A stretch of DNA of 64,000 nt from Lacinutrix sp. 5H-3-7-4 (GCF_000211855.2 NC_015638.1:1798001-1862000), one strand, 5' to 3'; counted from the first letter of the stretch, positions 27,713 through 36,530 are shown. The notes: a model not told the origin generated them from the sequence alone. Made by a program: numbers and translations.

Positions 27713-29455
27713 TTAATTTGTTAATTCAAGACCATTTGTAATTAGATGAGCAACTTCTGGTCTTTTATGTTTTATATCATCTAAATGTGTTAATAGTAAT
27801 TCACTTAAATTTTGATCGCTCTTATTTGTAATTTCATACAGTTCTAAAAGTAATAACCAATCCTCTGGATGGTCACTTTTTAAACTTTGTACAATCAAAG
27901 TTACGCTTTCTTTAGAATATTCTAAACTTCTTAAATCTCTAACATTTTTATATAAACGTTCTAACGCTAATGTTTTTTCGCTTTTAATATTTTGTTCTGT
28001 ATTTGTTTCAGAAACATGATACAAATTATTAAAAGATCTAAAATCTGCTGCACCTGCAAAAGCAGAAACTATAGATGAGCCAACTGCAAGTTTAAAAGAG
28101 CCTTGATTTGGAGAAAATAATATTCTGTCTTTATGTTTAACAGTGCAATCTTCAAATTCAATTAAAATTAATTTACCATAAATATTTCTTATTCCAGTTA
28201 CGTTTAAGCCTTCTACGGTAATACCGCTATCGTATTCTATAAATAAACGTTTGCCATCGTAAAAGTTGTAAGCTTTAAGATCGCGTGGTCCCATATCTTC
28301 AATAGCAAGATTGATGCCTTTTAATTTTCCAATAGGCGAACAAAAACCATTTATATTTTCATGTTGTCCGTGCCCAATTAATTCTTTTTCTCTATTAGCT
28401 AAAGCTGTAGGACCTTCTGTTTTAAAAAATACAACATTGTTGTCTTCATCGGTTATCATTTCAGTAAATACGCCAGAAATTTGTAAACCAGTATTAAGTT
28501 CAATACTTCCTATTTTTTTAGAATCTATTAATTTTTGCATACCTCTAAAACCGCCTTTTCTTAAAGCCATAGTACTAGAAAATTCTTCAAGAACTTCCAT
28601 AAGATAAGCAAAATCTGGAGTAACAAAAAGTTGAGGCTGTGGTTTTGTAATATCAAATTCTACTTCGGCAGCATCAATGCTGTATGGTTTTTTAATTACA
28701 GCATCTGTCATGCACCATTCACTTTCACCAATGGAAGATAGTAATCCAGCACCATAAATTTTTGGGCTTTTAATAGAGCCTATTAGTCCGTATTCTACAG
28801 TCCACCAATGTAAATTTCTGATTTTTGCCATTTCAGAAAGTGGTACTTTTTTATTTTGTAAAGTATTTACATGTTCTTCGGCTTTGGCAATTTCTTCGAT
28901 AGTTGATGTTGAAGCTTCTTTTAAAATAGATAAAGTACGAACAGCTTCGTACATGTCATTATCATGTGAAGATAAAATAGCTTTCGACCCTATTTCTCCA
29001 AAACGTCTTAAGTACTCAGCATAATCTGGGTTTGCAATAATTGGAGCGTGTCCTGCGGCTTCATGTATAATATCTGGAGCAGGTGTATATTCTATATTTT
29101 CTAATTGCCTAATATCTGAAGCTATAACTAAAACTTTATAAGCTTGAAACTCCATAAAAGCATTAGGAGGAATAAAACCATCTACAGCAACAGCAGCCCA
29201 ACCAATATTTTTTAATATACGGTTCATGCCATACATGCTTGGGATGGATTCTATGGAAATACCTGTTAAATCAAGCCCTTTTAAATAAGAATGGTGAGCA
29301 ACTTTACTTAAATAAAAAACATTTCTTCTCATAATATAACGCCAAACAGCTTGATTAATTGGGCTGTAATCATCATAATTTTGCGGCTTTATAAATTGTT
29401 TTAAATGAGGAGGAAGTCTGTCTATAAGTGGATTTGTCTCAATGTTCTGGTTCAT
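27713..29455 (-). CDS. phhA: Aromatic amino acid hydroxylase (phenylalanine 4-monooxygenase type), long form
   Basis: A 580-residue biopterin-dependent hydroxylase. The catalytic domain occupies about residues 15-310. The iron ligands are visible: H131 and H136 (DIIHEAAGHAP) and E221 (HWWTVEYGL). The last 270 residues are an extension not found in short bacterial PhhA (about 260-300 aa), with predicted beta structure and HGQHENINGFCSPIG near 357. The likely reaction is Phe to Tyr. It is divergent from the paa regulator, with TAACTTTG on the minus strand 35 bases upstream, and sits next to the phenylacetate cluster, which fits aromatic amino acid catabolism. Confidence 0.85.
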   Translation of the reverse strand: MNQNIETNPLIDRLPPHLKQFIKPQNYDDYSPINQAVWRYIMRRNVFYLSKVAHHSYLKGLDLTGISIESIPSMYGMNRILKNIGWAAVAVDGFIPPNAFMEFQAYKVLVIASDIRQLENIEYTPAPDIIHEAAGHAPIIANPDYAEYLRRFGEIGSKAILSSHDNDMYEAVRTLSILKEASTSTIEEIAKAEEHVNTLQNKKVPLSEMAKIRNLHWWTVEYGLIGSIKSPKIYGAGLLSSIGESEWCMTDAVIKKPYSIDAAEVEFDITKPQPQLFVTPDFAYLMEVLEEFSSTMALRKGGFRGMQKLIDSKKIGSIELNTGLQISGVFTEMITDEDNNVVFFKTEGPTALANREKELIGHGQHENINGFCSPIGKLKGINLAIEDMGPRDLKAYNFYDGKRLFIEYDSGITVEGLNVTGIRNIYGKLILIEFEDCTVKHKDRILFSPNQGSFKLAVGSSIVSAFAGAADFRSFNNLYHVSETNTEQNIKSEKTLALERLYKNVRDLRSLEYSKESVTLIVQSLKSDHPEDWLLLLELYEITNKSDQNLSELLLTHLDDIKHKRPEVAHLITNGLELTN

Positions 29456-29489
29456 TCTAAAAATTAAAATAATATAAATTAGAGATTTA

Positions 29490-29497
29490 CAAAGTTA
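29490..29497 (-). promoter_or_regulatory. TAnnTTTG -7 box for the hydroxylase operon
   Basis: The minus strand reads TAACTTTG, with about 28 bases of leader before the ATG at 29455. Confidence 0.55.
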
Positions 29498-29571
29498 TGA
29501 ATAATAAAACCGCATTTATAAGGTAATTTTTTTAATCTTTTAATTTCTGTTGAATATGTATATTAGTGGCG

Positions 29572-30141
29572 ATGAAACAAGAAACACGTAAAGAAGAAAT
29601 AATAAGAGTAGCAGCTAAACTTTTTAAAGAAAAAGGATACAGTGCGGTTACTATGCGAGATTTGGCAACAGCTATGGGAATAAAAGCAGCCAGTCTTTAC
29701 AACCATATAAATTCTAAACAAGATATTTTAAATACTATAATAATTTCAATTGCCGAAGAATTTACACAAGGCATGAAGCTGGTACAAGACTCAAAACTAT
29801 CTTGTATAGATAAGCTAAAGCAAATTGTTGCTTTGCATGTAAAAATAGCAAGTGAAAATATATATGGAATGGCATCCTTAAATAACGATTGGATGCATTT
29901 AGAAACACAATTAAACTATTATTTAAGTTTAAGAGATAATTACGAAAAAGATTTTCTTTCCATCATACAACAAGGTATTGAATCGTCAGAACTTAAAAAT
30001 GTAAATCCAGAAATTGTAATGTTTTCAATGCTTACCACATTACGATCACTATATATATGGATACCTAAAAAAGAAGAACTCAACGCAAACGATTTAGCAA
30101 ATAATTTAAATAAAGTACTCATTCACGGAATTAACATTTAG
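29572..30141 (+). CDS. paaR: TetR/AcrR family regulator, probable phenylacetate operon regulator PaaR
   Basis: A 189-residue TetR-family protein. The N-terminal helix-turn-helix (IIRVAAKLFKEKGYSAVTMR, then DLATAMGIKAASLYNHINSK) is followed by a ligand domain with a TetR_C-type helical pattern. The ATG at 29572 is preferred over a GTG two codons earlier. It directly precedes paaE, and an 18-bp palindrome overlaps the predicted paa start site. TetR-type PaaR proteins control paa genes in other bacteria and respond to phenylacetyl-CoA; the same role here is inferred from position. Confidence 0.85.
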   Translation: MKQETRKEEIIRVAAKLFKEKGYSAVTMRDLATAMGIKAASLYNHINSKQDILNTIIISIAEEFTQGMKLVQDSKLSCIDKLKQIVALHVKIASENIYGMASLNNDWMHLETQLNYYLSLRDNYEKDFLSIIQQGIESSELKNVNPEIVMFSMLTTLRSLYIWIPKKEELNANDLANNLNKVLIHGINI

Positions 30142-30157
30142 GTATCAAATTATTTCT

Positions 30158-30165
30158 TAACTTTG
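30158..30165 (+). promoter_or_regulatory. TAnnTTTG -7 box for the paa operon
   Basis: TAACTTTG lies 17 bases after the TetR stop and ends 7 bases before the palindromic operator. No clear -33 element was seen. Confidence 0.65.
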
Positions 30166-30172
30166 TATCACT

Positions 30173-30190
30173 AACTAACAAGTGTTAGTT
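30173..30190. promoter_or_regulatory. TetR-type operator overlapping the predicted paa start site
   Basis: The perfect 8-bp arms AACTAACA and TGTTAGTT are separated by 2 bases, the size and symmetry of TetR-family operators. It lies exactly where transcription from the TAACTTTG box should begin, 20 bases before the paaE ATG. Confidence 0.7.
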
Positions 30191-30209
30191 TAAGGATTAA
30201 GAAATAATA

Positions 30210-31283
30210 ATGGCACAATTCTATAAACTAAAAATACAAGATATATATAAGGAGACAGACGATACTTCGGTTGTTTCTTTCGCTGTTCCAGATAATTTAA
30301 AAAACGAATTCAAATTTCGTCAAGGTCAGCATTTAACGCTAAAAGCAGATATTAATGGCGAAGATGTTCGTCGTTCATATTCACTATGTTCTGGCCCAAA
30401 CGATAACGAGTGGAAAGTTGCAGTAAAACAAATTTCCGGAGGTAAGTTTTCAAGTTATATAAATAATAATTTAAAAGCAGGAGACGAGCTAGAAGTTATG
30501 GTGCCAAGTGGAACATTTGGTGTCGAGGTACAGCCAGAAGCATCAAAAAATTATCTGTTTTTTGCAGCAGGAAGTGGTATCACGCCAGTGCTTTCAATGT
30601 TAAAAGCACATTTATCGGCAGAGCCTAACGCAACTTGCAAATTGTTTTACGTTAATAAAACAGCAAAATCAATAATCTTTAAAGAAGCCTTAGAGCAACT
30701 TCGAAACACATACTTTGGTAGATTAGAAATCTATTATTTTTTAACCAAAGAACGTCGTGATATCGAGTTGTTTAACGGACGTTTTGACGATGAAAAGATG
30801 CAAGTTTTAACCAAAACGTTTATAGATATCCCAGACACAAGCGAGGTTTTCCTTTGCGGACCAGAAAAAATGGTACACTTCGTAAGTGACTATTTAGTAA
30901 ACGCAGGTTTACCTAAAGAACTCGTGCATTTCGAGTTATTCGTAACAGGTTTATCAGACGAAGATATTAAAAGAGCCGAGCGTCTAGCACAACAAAATGT
31001 AGAAGGAACAGAAGTAACCATAGTCGATGGCGGAAAAGAATTCGCCTTCACCATGACCAAAGAGTACGATAACATTCTCGATGCAGCCTTAGGTGCAGGA
31101 GCCGATTTGCCATTCGCCTGCAAAGGTGGCGTTTGTAGCACCTGCAAATGCGAGGTCATAGAAGGAAACGTAGAAATGAAAATAAATTATGCGCTAGACG
31201 ATAAAGAAGTCGCGCAAAACCTGGTGCTAAGCTGTCAAGCAGTACCAACAACAGATAAAGTAATCGTCGATTTTGATGTGTGA
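30210..31283 (+). CDS. paaE: Phenylacetyl-CoA 1,2-epoxidase reductase subunit PaaE
   Basis: A 357-residue reductase that passes electrons from NADPH to the PaaABC(D) epoxidase. An FAD domain comes first (RRSYSLCSGP near 50-59), then an NAD(P) domain (FFAAGSGITPVLSML near 112-126), and a C-terminal plant-type ferredoxin with four Cys at 304, 309, 312 and 342 (CKGGVCSTC and LSCQ). The order and length match PaaE. It is the first gene after the regulator and the predicted promoter, so it opens the operon. Confidence 0.95.
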   Translation: MAQFYKLKIQDIYKETDDTSVVSFAVPDNLKNEFKFRQGQHLTLKADINGEDVRRSYSLCSGPNDNEWKVAVKQISGGKFSSYINNNLKAGDELEVMVPSGTFGVEVQPEASKNYLFFAAGSGITPVLSMLKAHLSAEPNATCKLFYVNKTAKSIIFKEALEQLRNTYFGRLEIYYFLTKERRDIELFNGRFDDEKMQVLTKTFIDIPDTSEVFLCGPEKMVHFVSDYLVNAGLPKELVHFELFVTGLSDEDIKRAERLAQQNVEGTEVTIVDGGKEFAFTMTKEYDNILDAALGAGADLPFACKGGVCSTCKCEVIEGNVEMKINYALDDKEVAQNLVLSCQAVPTTDKVIVDFDV

Positions 31284-31296
31284 GCCAAAGGCGAGC

Positions 31297-31316
31297 ATTC
31301 CCATGAAAATGGGAAT
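31297..31316. repeat. Short palindromic repeat (hairpin), paaE-paaA spacer
   Basis: Perfect 8-bp stem ATTCCCAT/ATGGGAAT with a GAAA loop, 14 bases after the paaE stop. One of the small hairpins scattered through this gene cluster. Confidence 0.75.
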
Positions 31317-31342
31317 CTTATCTATATGTAATAATAATTTTA

Positions 31343-31429
31343 GCGTTACCCAAAAGGGTCAGGCTTTCGGCAGTCGCTTTTTTTGAGAAAAACAAAAAAG
31401 AGCTTCAACAAAGCCTCAATCCTTAACGC
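31343..31429. repeat. ~87-bp palindromic repeat, copy 1
   Basis: Bounded by GCGTTA and TAACGC as inverted ends. Contains an inner hairpin (GCTTTTTT ... AAAAAAGAGC). The same element recurs at 38854-38940, 39053-39138 (inverted) and 52444-52525. Confidence 0.8.
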
Positions 31430-31430
31430 G

Positions 31431-31511
31431 CCAACAGCAAAAGGCCAACAGCCAACAGCTAATAAAAAAGAAGTTCAACAAGCTAAAAGCCAAAAGCTAG
31501 TAGCTAAAAGC
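31431..31511. repeat. Low-complexity tandem words before paaA
   Basis: About 80 bases made of imperfect repeats of GCCAACAG and CTAAAAGC just upstream of the paaA start. Shows no coding potential. Confidence 0.65.
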
Positions 31512-31519
31512 TTAAGATT

Positions 31520-32476
31520 ATGAGTGAAGAACAAGTAAAAAATTTAGAAGAACAATTCGAAGCACGTATCGCAAGAGACGAGAAAATCGAACCAAAAGAT
31601 TGGATGCCAGAAAAATATCGTAAAACGCATATTAGGCAAATGTCGCAACACGCACATTCCGAAATTGTAGGTATGCTTCCAGAAGGTAACTGGATTACAA
31701 GAGCACCTTCTTTAAGACGTAAAGTAGCATTGCTTGCAAAAGTTCAAGACGAAGCTGGACATGGATTATATCTATATTCAGCAACCGAAACTTTAGGTAT
31801 TTCTAGAGAAGAAATGTACGAGCAGTTACATACAGGTAAAGCAAAATATTCATCTATTTTTAACTATCCAACAATAACTTGGGCAGATATGGGAGCCATT
31901 GGCTGGTTAGTTGATGGTGCAGCAATTATTAATCAAGTGCCATTATGTAACACGTCTTATGGACCATACGCAAGAGCAATGATTCGTGTGTGTAAAGAAG
32001 AAAGTTTCCACCAACGTCAAGGGTATGAAATCATGATAAAATTGGCAAACGGAACACCAGAACAAAAGGAAATGGCACAAGATGCTTTAAATCGTTGGTG
32101 GTGGCCAAGTTTAATGATGCTTGGACCAACAGATGCAGAGTCAATCCATACAGCACAATCTATGAAATGGAAACTAAAACGTAAGTCTAACGACGATTTA
32201 CGTCAGCAGTTCATAGATCAAACCGTTCCGCAAGCAGAATTAATTGGTTTAACCATTCCAGATCCAGATTTAAAATGGAATGAAGAACGCCAAAGTTATG
32301 ACTTTGGAGAAATCGATTGGGACGAGTTTTGGCAAGTGGTAAAAGGTCATGGACCAATGAATAAGGAACGCATGAAAGCAAGAGTAAATGCATGGGAAGA
32401 AGGTGAATGGGTTAGAGACGCAGCAATGGCTCATGCGGAGAAGAAACAAGAAAGAAAAGAGAAGAAAGCGGTTTAA
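31520..32476 (+). CDS. paaA: Phenylacetyl-CoA 1,2-epoxidase catalytic subunit PaaA
   Basis: A 318-residue di-iron ferritin-like subunit that epoxidises the phenyl ring of phenylacetyl-CoA. The iron-ligand helices are present: [13 protein letters not shown] near 74-86 and the later [31 protein letters not shown] near 23-42 is a PaaA hallmark. The length is normal. It is encoded with PaaB, C and D; PaaA and PaaC form the catalytic pair. The spacers on each side are unusually long and contain palindromic repeats. Confidence 0.97.
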   Translation: MSEEQVKNLEEQFEARIARDEKIEPKDWMPEKYRKTHIRQMSQHAHSEIVGMLPEGNWITRAPSLRRKVALLAKVQDEAGHGLYLYSATETLGISREEMYEQLHTGKAKYSSIFNYPTITWADMGAIGWLVDGAAIINQVPLCNTSYGPYARAMIRVCKEESFHQRQGYEIMIKLANGTPEQKEMAQDALNRWWWPSLMMLGPTDAESIHTAQSMKWKLKRKSNDDLRQQFIDQTVPQAELIGLTIPDPDLKWNEERQSYDFGEIDWDEFWQVVKGHGPMNKERMKARVNAWEEGEWVRDAAMAHAEKKQERKEKKAV

Positions 32477-32533
32477 TAAAGTTAAATAGTCAATGACTTT
32501 TGATTTAAAAATCAGTTAGCAAATAATCACCAC

Positions 32534-32691
32534 GTTGAAATGCAGAATAATAAAATGAAATCGTTAAGAATTTTTGAAGCCTTGGAAAAAATTTAGATTT
32601 TATTTTGAGGTTTTAAAACTCTAAAAGAAGTTTTAAAAATTCCTCATTTCAACTTGAACTTTTGGTTCGTTTTGTTTCAAGACAAAATGAA
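32534..32691. repeat. Composite repeat element, copy 1 (paaA-paaB spacer)
   Basis: Outer arms GTTGAAATG (32534-32542) and CATTTCAAC (32645-32653) are inverted. They are followed by a hairpin with arms TTCGTTTTGT and ACAAAATGAA (32666-32691, one mismatch). The same blocks in the same order occur at 37433-37574 before paaJ. Confidence 0.7.
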
Positions 32692-32731
32692 CATTAAGAA
32701 AAAAGAAAACATAAATATAATTAACAAGATA

Positions 32732-32745
32732 CCTGTTCTCACAGG
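32732..32745. repeat. Short palindromic repeat before paaB
   Basis: CCTGT/ACAGG stem with a 4-base loop, followed by GCATTA, 12 bases before the paaB ATG. The same arrangement recurs before paaJ and paaZ. Confidence 0.65.
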
Positions 32746-32756
32746 CATTAGAAATT

Positions 32757-33044
32757 ATGTCAACAAAAAATTGGCCCTTATGGGAAGTCTTCGTAAGAAG
32801 TAAAAACGGATTAGAACATCGTCACTGCGGAAGTTTACACGCAGCAGATGAGGAAATGGCATTAGAAAACGCAAGAGATGTCTACACTAGAAGAAGCGAA
32901 GGTGTAAGTATTTGGGTGGTAGAATCTAAGCATATTACAGCATCCAATCCTGAGAATAATGGTGAAATGTTTGAACCTGCTCAAGATAAAGTATATCGTC
33001 ATCCAACATTTTACGATTTACCAGACGAAGTAAAGCATATGTGA
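32757..33044 (+). CDS. paaB: Phenylacetyl-CoA epoxidase subunit PaaB
   Basis: A 95-residue structural subunit that links PaaAC heterodimers. Family blocks are clear: WPLWEVFVRSKNGLEHRHCG at 6-25, SLHAADEEMALENARDVYTR at 26-45 and EGVSIWVV. The length matches E. coli PaaB (95 aa). It lies between paaA and paaC in the usual order. Confidence 0.96.
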   Translation: MSTKNWPLWEVFVRSKNGLEHRHCGSLHAADEEMALENARDVYTRRSEGVSIWVVESKHITASNPENNGEMFEPAQDKVYRHPTFYDLPDEVKHM

Positions 33045-33061
33045 TAAATCTTTGATTTGTC

Positions 33062-33082
33062 ATCCTGAACTTGTTTCAGGAT
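33062..33082. repeat. Short palindromic repeat, paaB-paaC spacer
   Basis: ATCCTGAA and TTCAGGAT pair perfectly around a 5-base loop; a GTC-type lead and a TC tail flank it. Same family as 33878-33898 and 34427-34447. Confidence 0.75.
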
Positions 33083-33104
33083 CTTATCAAATGAAACAAT
33101 TAAA

Positions 33105-33860
33105 ATGAAAAACGAAAACTTATACAAATACATACTTGGTATAGCAGACAATTCACTTATTCTTGGACAAAGACTAGGAGAGTTAACAGGTCACGGACCA
33201 AGCTTAGAAACAGATATTGCCTGTACTAATATTTCACTAGATTTATTTGGTCAAGTACGCAGCTATTACCAATATGCAGCAAAAATAGCTGGTGATAATA
33301 GAACCGAAGATGATATTGCAATGCTTCGTAAAGAAAGAGAATATGTAAATGTGTTATTGGTAGAACAACCAAATACCAATTTTGCATATACTATTGCACG
33401 TCAGTTTTTGTTCGATGTGTATCACTTTCTCTTTTTAACTCAATTGGAAAAAAGTAAGGATTTAACGCTTTCAGCAATTGCAACAAAGTCGCTAAAAGAA
33501 GTAAGCTATCATCAACGTTTTTCTACCGATTGGTTAAAACGATTGGGAGATGGAACAGCTGAAAGTAAAGAAAAAATGCAAGAAGCCATAGATGGTTTAT
33601 GGACCTACACAGATGAGCTTTTTCATCAAACCGAAGCAGATATAGCTATGGTTTCAGAAGGTGTTGGTGTAGATGTAACCAAACTAAAGGAAGCATATTA
33701 CGAGAAAGTAGAAGCGGTTTTAAAAGAAGCAACTTTAACTGTTCCGGAATCTAAGTGGTTTCAAAAAGGAGGGAAACAAGGTATTCATACAGAACATTTA
33801 GGATATTTATTAAGCGATTTACAATACATGCAGCGTACCTATCCAAATATGGAATGGTAA
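33105..33860 (+). CDS. paaC: Phenylacetyl-CoA epoxidase structural subunit PaaC
   Basis: A 251-residue ferritin-like helical protein that pairs with PaaA and binds substrate CoA. Family blocks: GQRLGELTGHGPSLETDIAC near 21-40, LFLTQLEKSKD near 109-119 and LKEVSYHQRFSTDWLKRLGD near 129-148. The C-terminus has KQGIHTEHLGYLLSDLQYMQ. The length is normal. Palindromic repeats occupy both flanking spacers. Confidence 0.96.
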   Translation: MKNENLYKYILGIADNSLILGQRLGELTGHGPSLETDIACTNISLDLFGQVRSYYQYAAKIAGDNRTEDDIAMLRKEREYVNVLLVEQPNTNFAYTIARQFLFDVYHFLFLTQLEKSKDLTLSAIATKSLKEVSYHQRFSTDWLKRLGDGTAESKEKMQEAIDGLWTYTDELFHQTEADIAMVSEGVGVDVTKLKEAYYEKVEAVLKEATLTVPESKWFQKGGKQGIHTEHLGYLLSDLQYMQRTYPNMEW

Positions 33861-33877
33861 CAAATCATTGATTTGTC

Positions 33878-33898
33878 ATCCTGAACTTGATTCAGGAT
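33878..33898. repeat. Short palindromic repeat, paaC-paaD spacer
   Basis: Perfect ATCCTGAA/TTCAGGAT stem. An in-frame TTG inside this repeat (33887) would extend PaaD; the real start is the ATG at 33914. Confidence 0.75.
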
Positions 33899-33913
33899 CT
33901 CATAAAAAATAAT

Positions 33914-34414
33914 ATGACAACAACAGAGCAAAACATAGAATCAATATTAATTCCAATTCTGGAAAAAGTGTCTGATCCTGAAATTCCAGTATTATCCATT
34001 ATGGATATGGGAGTTGTCCGTTCTGCTGTCATCGAAAATAATAAAGTGAAAGTTCAAATCACACCAACCTATAGTGGTTGTCCAGCAATGGACGTGATTG
34101 GTGACGATATAAAAGCAGCTTTAAAAACCGCAGGATATGATTCTGAAATAGAATTAATCCTTGCACCAGCTTGGACAACCGATTGGATTACACCAAGAGG
34201 ACGAAAAGCGCTAGAAGATTACGGTATTGCAGCACCTTTAAATGCAGAAGCAGATAAAGACGTGTTGCTAAATGGAAAACGATTGGTGAAATGTACTAAT
34301 TGTGGTTCCACAAATACAAGATTAGTAAGTCAGTTTGGTTCTACAGCATGCAAAGCACAATTTCAGTGCGACGATTGCCAAGAGCCTTTCGATTATTTTA
34401 AATGTTTGAAATGA
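33914..34414 (+). CDS. paaD: Phenylacetyl-CoA epoxidase maturation factor PaaD
   Basis: A 166-residue protein. The N-terminal DUF59/MIP18 domain (VSDPEIPVLSIMDMGVVRS near 19-37, then TPTYSGCPAMDVIG) is linked to Fe-S or di-iron centre assembly. A C-terminal zinc-ribbon-like segment has the four Cys of CTNCG and CDDC plus GSTACK. The ATG at 33914 is chosen because the earlier TTG lies inside a palindromic repeat. Last of the epoxidase genes. Confidence 0.94.
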   Translation: MTTTEQNIESILIPILEKVSDPEIPVLSIMDMGVVRSAVIENNKVKVQITPTYSGCPAMDVIGDDIKAALKTAGYDSEIELILAPAWTTDWITPRGRKALEDYGIAAPLNAEADKDVLLNGKRLVKCTNCGSTNTRLVSQFGSTACKAQFQCDDCQEPFDYFKCLK

Positions 34415-34426
34415 CAACATATTGTC

Positions 34427-34447
34427 ATTCTGAACTTGATTCAGGAT
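34427..34447. repeat. Short palindromic repeat, paaD-paaG spacer (first of two)
   Basis: ATTCTGAA/TTCAGGAT stem with one mismatch, preceded by GTC. Confidence 0.7.
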
Positions 34448-34493
34448 CTCATCAAAAAAATAGAACTGAAATTTTTAAATAAAACGATTTGTC

Positions 34494-34514
34494 ATTCCGC
34501 ATTTGATGCAGAAT
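34494..34514. repeat. Short palindromic repeat, paaD-paaG spacer (second of two)
   Basis: ATTCCGCAT and ATGCAGAAT arms around TTG (one mismatch), preceded by GTC. Ends 16 bases before the paaG ATG. Confidence 0.7.
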
Positions 34515-34530
34515 TCAAAATAAAAAACAT

Positions 34531-35313
34531 ATGAGTAAAAGCATTCTTTTAAAAATAGAAAATAAAATAGCTTACATCACGCTAAACAGACCAGAAGTAT
34601 TTAATAGTATTAATCGCGAAATGGCATTTCTATTTCAAGATACTTTAGATACTTGCGAAGCAAATGCAGACGTTAGAGCCATTGTAATCACTGGAGCAGG
34701 AAAAGCGTTTGGTGCTGGTCAAGATTTAAAGGAAGTTACAGATCCAGACTTAAATCCTGGTTTCAAAAAAATATTAGACGAGCACTATAATCCAATAATA
34801 ATGAAAATTCGTGCTATAAAAAAGCCAATTATCGCAGCAGTAAATGGTGTTGCAGCTGGAGCAGCAGCCAATATTGCTTTAGCTTGTGATATTGTTGTAG
34901 CACATGAAAAAGTGAATTTTATTCAAGCATTTAGTTTAATAGGCTTAATTCCAGATAGTGCAGGAACGTATTTTTTACCTCGATTAATCGGTTTTCAAAA
35001 AGCGCAAGCATTAGCTATGTTAGGTGATAAGATTGGAGCTGAAGAAGCAGAAAAAATGGGAATGATTTACAAAATGATTCCATTAGAAAATTTTGAAGAA
35101 GACGTTAATAAACTCGCTTTAAAATTAGCAAACATGCCAACCTTAGCTCTAGGTAAAATTAAAGAAGCATTTAATGCATCATTAACCAATACTTTAGAGC
35201 AACAACTGGCTTTAGAATCTAAATTACAAATAGAAGCAGCAAGTAGTAATGATTATGCCGAAGGTGTTGCTGCATTTATTGAAAAACGTAAACCAAATTT
35301 CAAAGGCAATTAA
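34531..35313 (+). CDS. paaG: Epoxy-phenylacetyl-CoA isomerase PaaG (crotonase family)
   Basis: A 260-residue crotonase-fold protein. ITGAGKAFGAGQDLKEV near 54-70 and AAVNGVAAGAAANIALACDI near 106-125 form the oxyanion hole. FIQAFSLIGLIPDSAGTYFL near 135-154 carries the catalytic Asp and matches PaaG more than plain enoyl-CoA hydratase. It converts the ring epoxide to the oxepin and later shifts a double bond in the degradation. Operon position after paaD fits. Confidence 0.9.
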   Translation: MSKSILLKIENKIAYITLNRPEVFNSINREMAFLFQDTLDTCEANADVRAIVITGAGKAFGAGQDLKEVTDPDLNPGFKKILDEHYNPIIMKIRAIKKPIIAAVNGVAAGAAANIALACDIVVAHEKVNFIQAFSLIGLIPDSAGTYFLPRLIGFQKAQALAMLGDKIGAEEAEKMGMIYKMIPLENFEEDVNKLALKLANMPTLALGKIKEAFNASLTNTLEQQLALESKLQIEAASSNDYAEGVAAFIEKRKPNFKGN

Positions 35314-35327
35314 ATAACAGTTTTGTC

Positions 35328-35348
35328 ATTCTGCACGTGATGCGGAAT
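35328..35348. repeat. Short palindromic repeat, paaG-paaH spacer
   Basis: ATTCTGCAC.. and ..TGCGGAAT arms, preceded by GTC; 17 bases before the paaH ATG. Confidence 0.7.
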
Positions 35349-35365
35349 CCATAAAAAAGAAATAA

Positions 35366-36520
35366 ATGAACGTAGGAATAATAGGATCTGGCACAATGGG
35401 AAGCGGCATAGCACAAGTTGCTGCAACTGCTGGTTGTAAAGTAAAATTATACGATACCAATCAAGCGGCTTTAGATAAAGCTAAAGCGAGTTTGGAGAAA
35501 ATTTTAAATCGTTTAATTGAAAAAGGACGAATAAATACAGAAGAAAAAAACAGAATTCAATCTAACATTTCTTATGTAGATAGTCTTAAAGATTTAGCAG
35601 ATGCTAACTTAACGATCGAAGCTATTATTGAAAACCTAGACATTAAGAAAAAAGTCTTTTCAGAATTAGAAAGTTATGTTGCATACGATTGCATCATAGC
35701 ATCAAACACATCAAGTTTATCCATAGCATCCATTGCAGCTTCACTACAAAAACCAGAACGCTGTGTCGGAATTCATTTTTTCAATCCAGCACCTTTAATG
35801 AAATTGGTGGAGGTTATTCCTGCTATTCAAACCTCAAAAGAAGTGCTTGAAAAAGCCATTCAAACGATTTCCAATTGGAAAAAAGTTGTGGCTGTTGCTA
35901 AAGACACACCAGGTTTTATTGTAAACAGAGTCGCAAGACCTTTTTATGGCGAAGCATTAAGAATATATGAAGAAGGATTGGCAGATTTTACAACCATAGA
36001 TTACAGTTTAAAAAGTTTAGGTGGTTTCAGAATGGGACCATTTGAGTTGATGGATTTTATAGGAAATGATGTTAATTATACAGTAACCGAAACCGTATTT
36101 ACAGCATTTTATTTCGATCCAAGATATAAACCAGCATTCACACAAAAGCGTTTTGCAGAAGCAGGATATTTAGGACGTAAATCAGGAAAAGGTTATTATG
36201 ATTATTCTGAAGGAGCTGTAAAACCAGAACCAAAAGAAGATAATGATGTAGCAGAACAAATATGCAACAGAGTTTTAGTCATGTTAATCAATGAAGCAGC
36301 AGACGCACTATTCTTAAATATTGCTTCAGCAGAAGATATAGATAATGCTATGACCAAAGGTGTCAACTATCCAAAAGGGTTATTGGCTTGGGCAGATGAA
36401 AAAGGCATCGATTGGTGTGTTAATAAAATGGATGAATTATATAACGAGTACCACGAAGATAGATACCGTTGCAGTCCATTATTACGTAAAATGAATAGAG
36501 AAAACAAAACGTTTTTTTAA
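35366..36520 (+). CDS. paaH: 3-hydroxyadipyl-CoA dehydrogenase PaaH (3-hydroxyacyl-CoA dehydrogenase family)
   Basis: A 384-residue NAD-dependent dehydrogenase. The Rossmann motif GIIGSGTMGSGIAQVAATAG starts at residue 4; the catalytic His region is CVGIHFFNPAPLMKLVEVIP; NRVARPFYGEALRIYEEG follows in the helical C-terminal domain. E. coli PaaH is longer (about 475 aa) because it has an added C-terminal repeat; here one and a half C-terminal domains are present. It makes 3-oxoadipyl-CoA for PaaJ. Confidence 0.92.
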   Translation: MNVGIIGSGTMGSGIAQVAATAGCKVKLYDTNQAALDKAKASLEKILNRLIEKGRINTEEKNRIQSNISYVDSLKDLADANLTIEAIIENLDIKKKVFSELESYVAYDCIIASNTSSLSIASIAASLQKPERCVGIHFFNPAPLMKLVEVIPAIQTSKEVLEKAIQTISNWKKVVAVAKDTPGFIVNRVARPFYGEALRIYEEGLADFTTIDYSLKSLGGFRMGPFELMDFIGNDVNYTVTETVFTAFYFDPRYKPAFTQKRFAEAGYLGRKSGKGYYDYSEGAVKPEPKEDNDVAEQICNRVLVMLINEAADALFLNIASAEDIDNAMTKGVNYPKGLLAWADEKGIDWCVNKMDELYNEYHEDRYRCSPLLRKMNRENKTFF

Positions 36521-36530
36521 TTAGAGAGGA

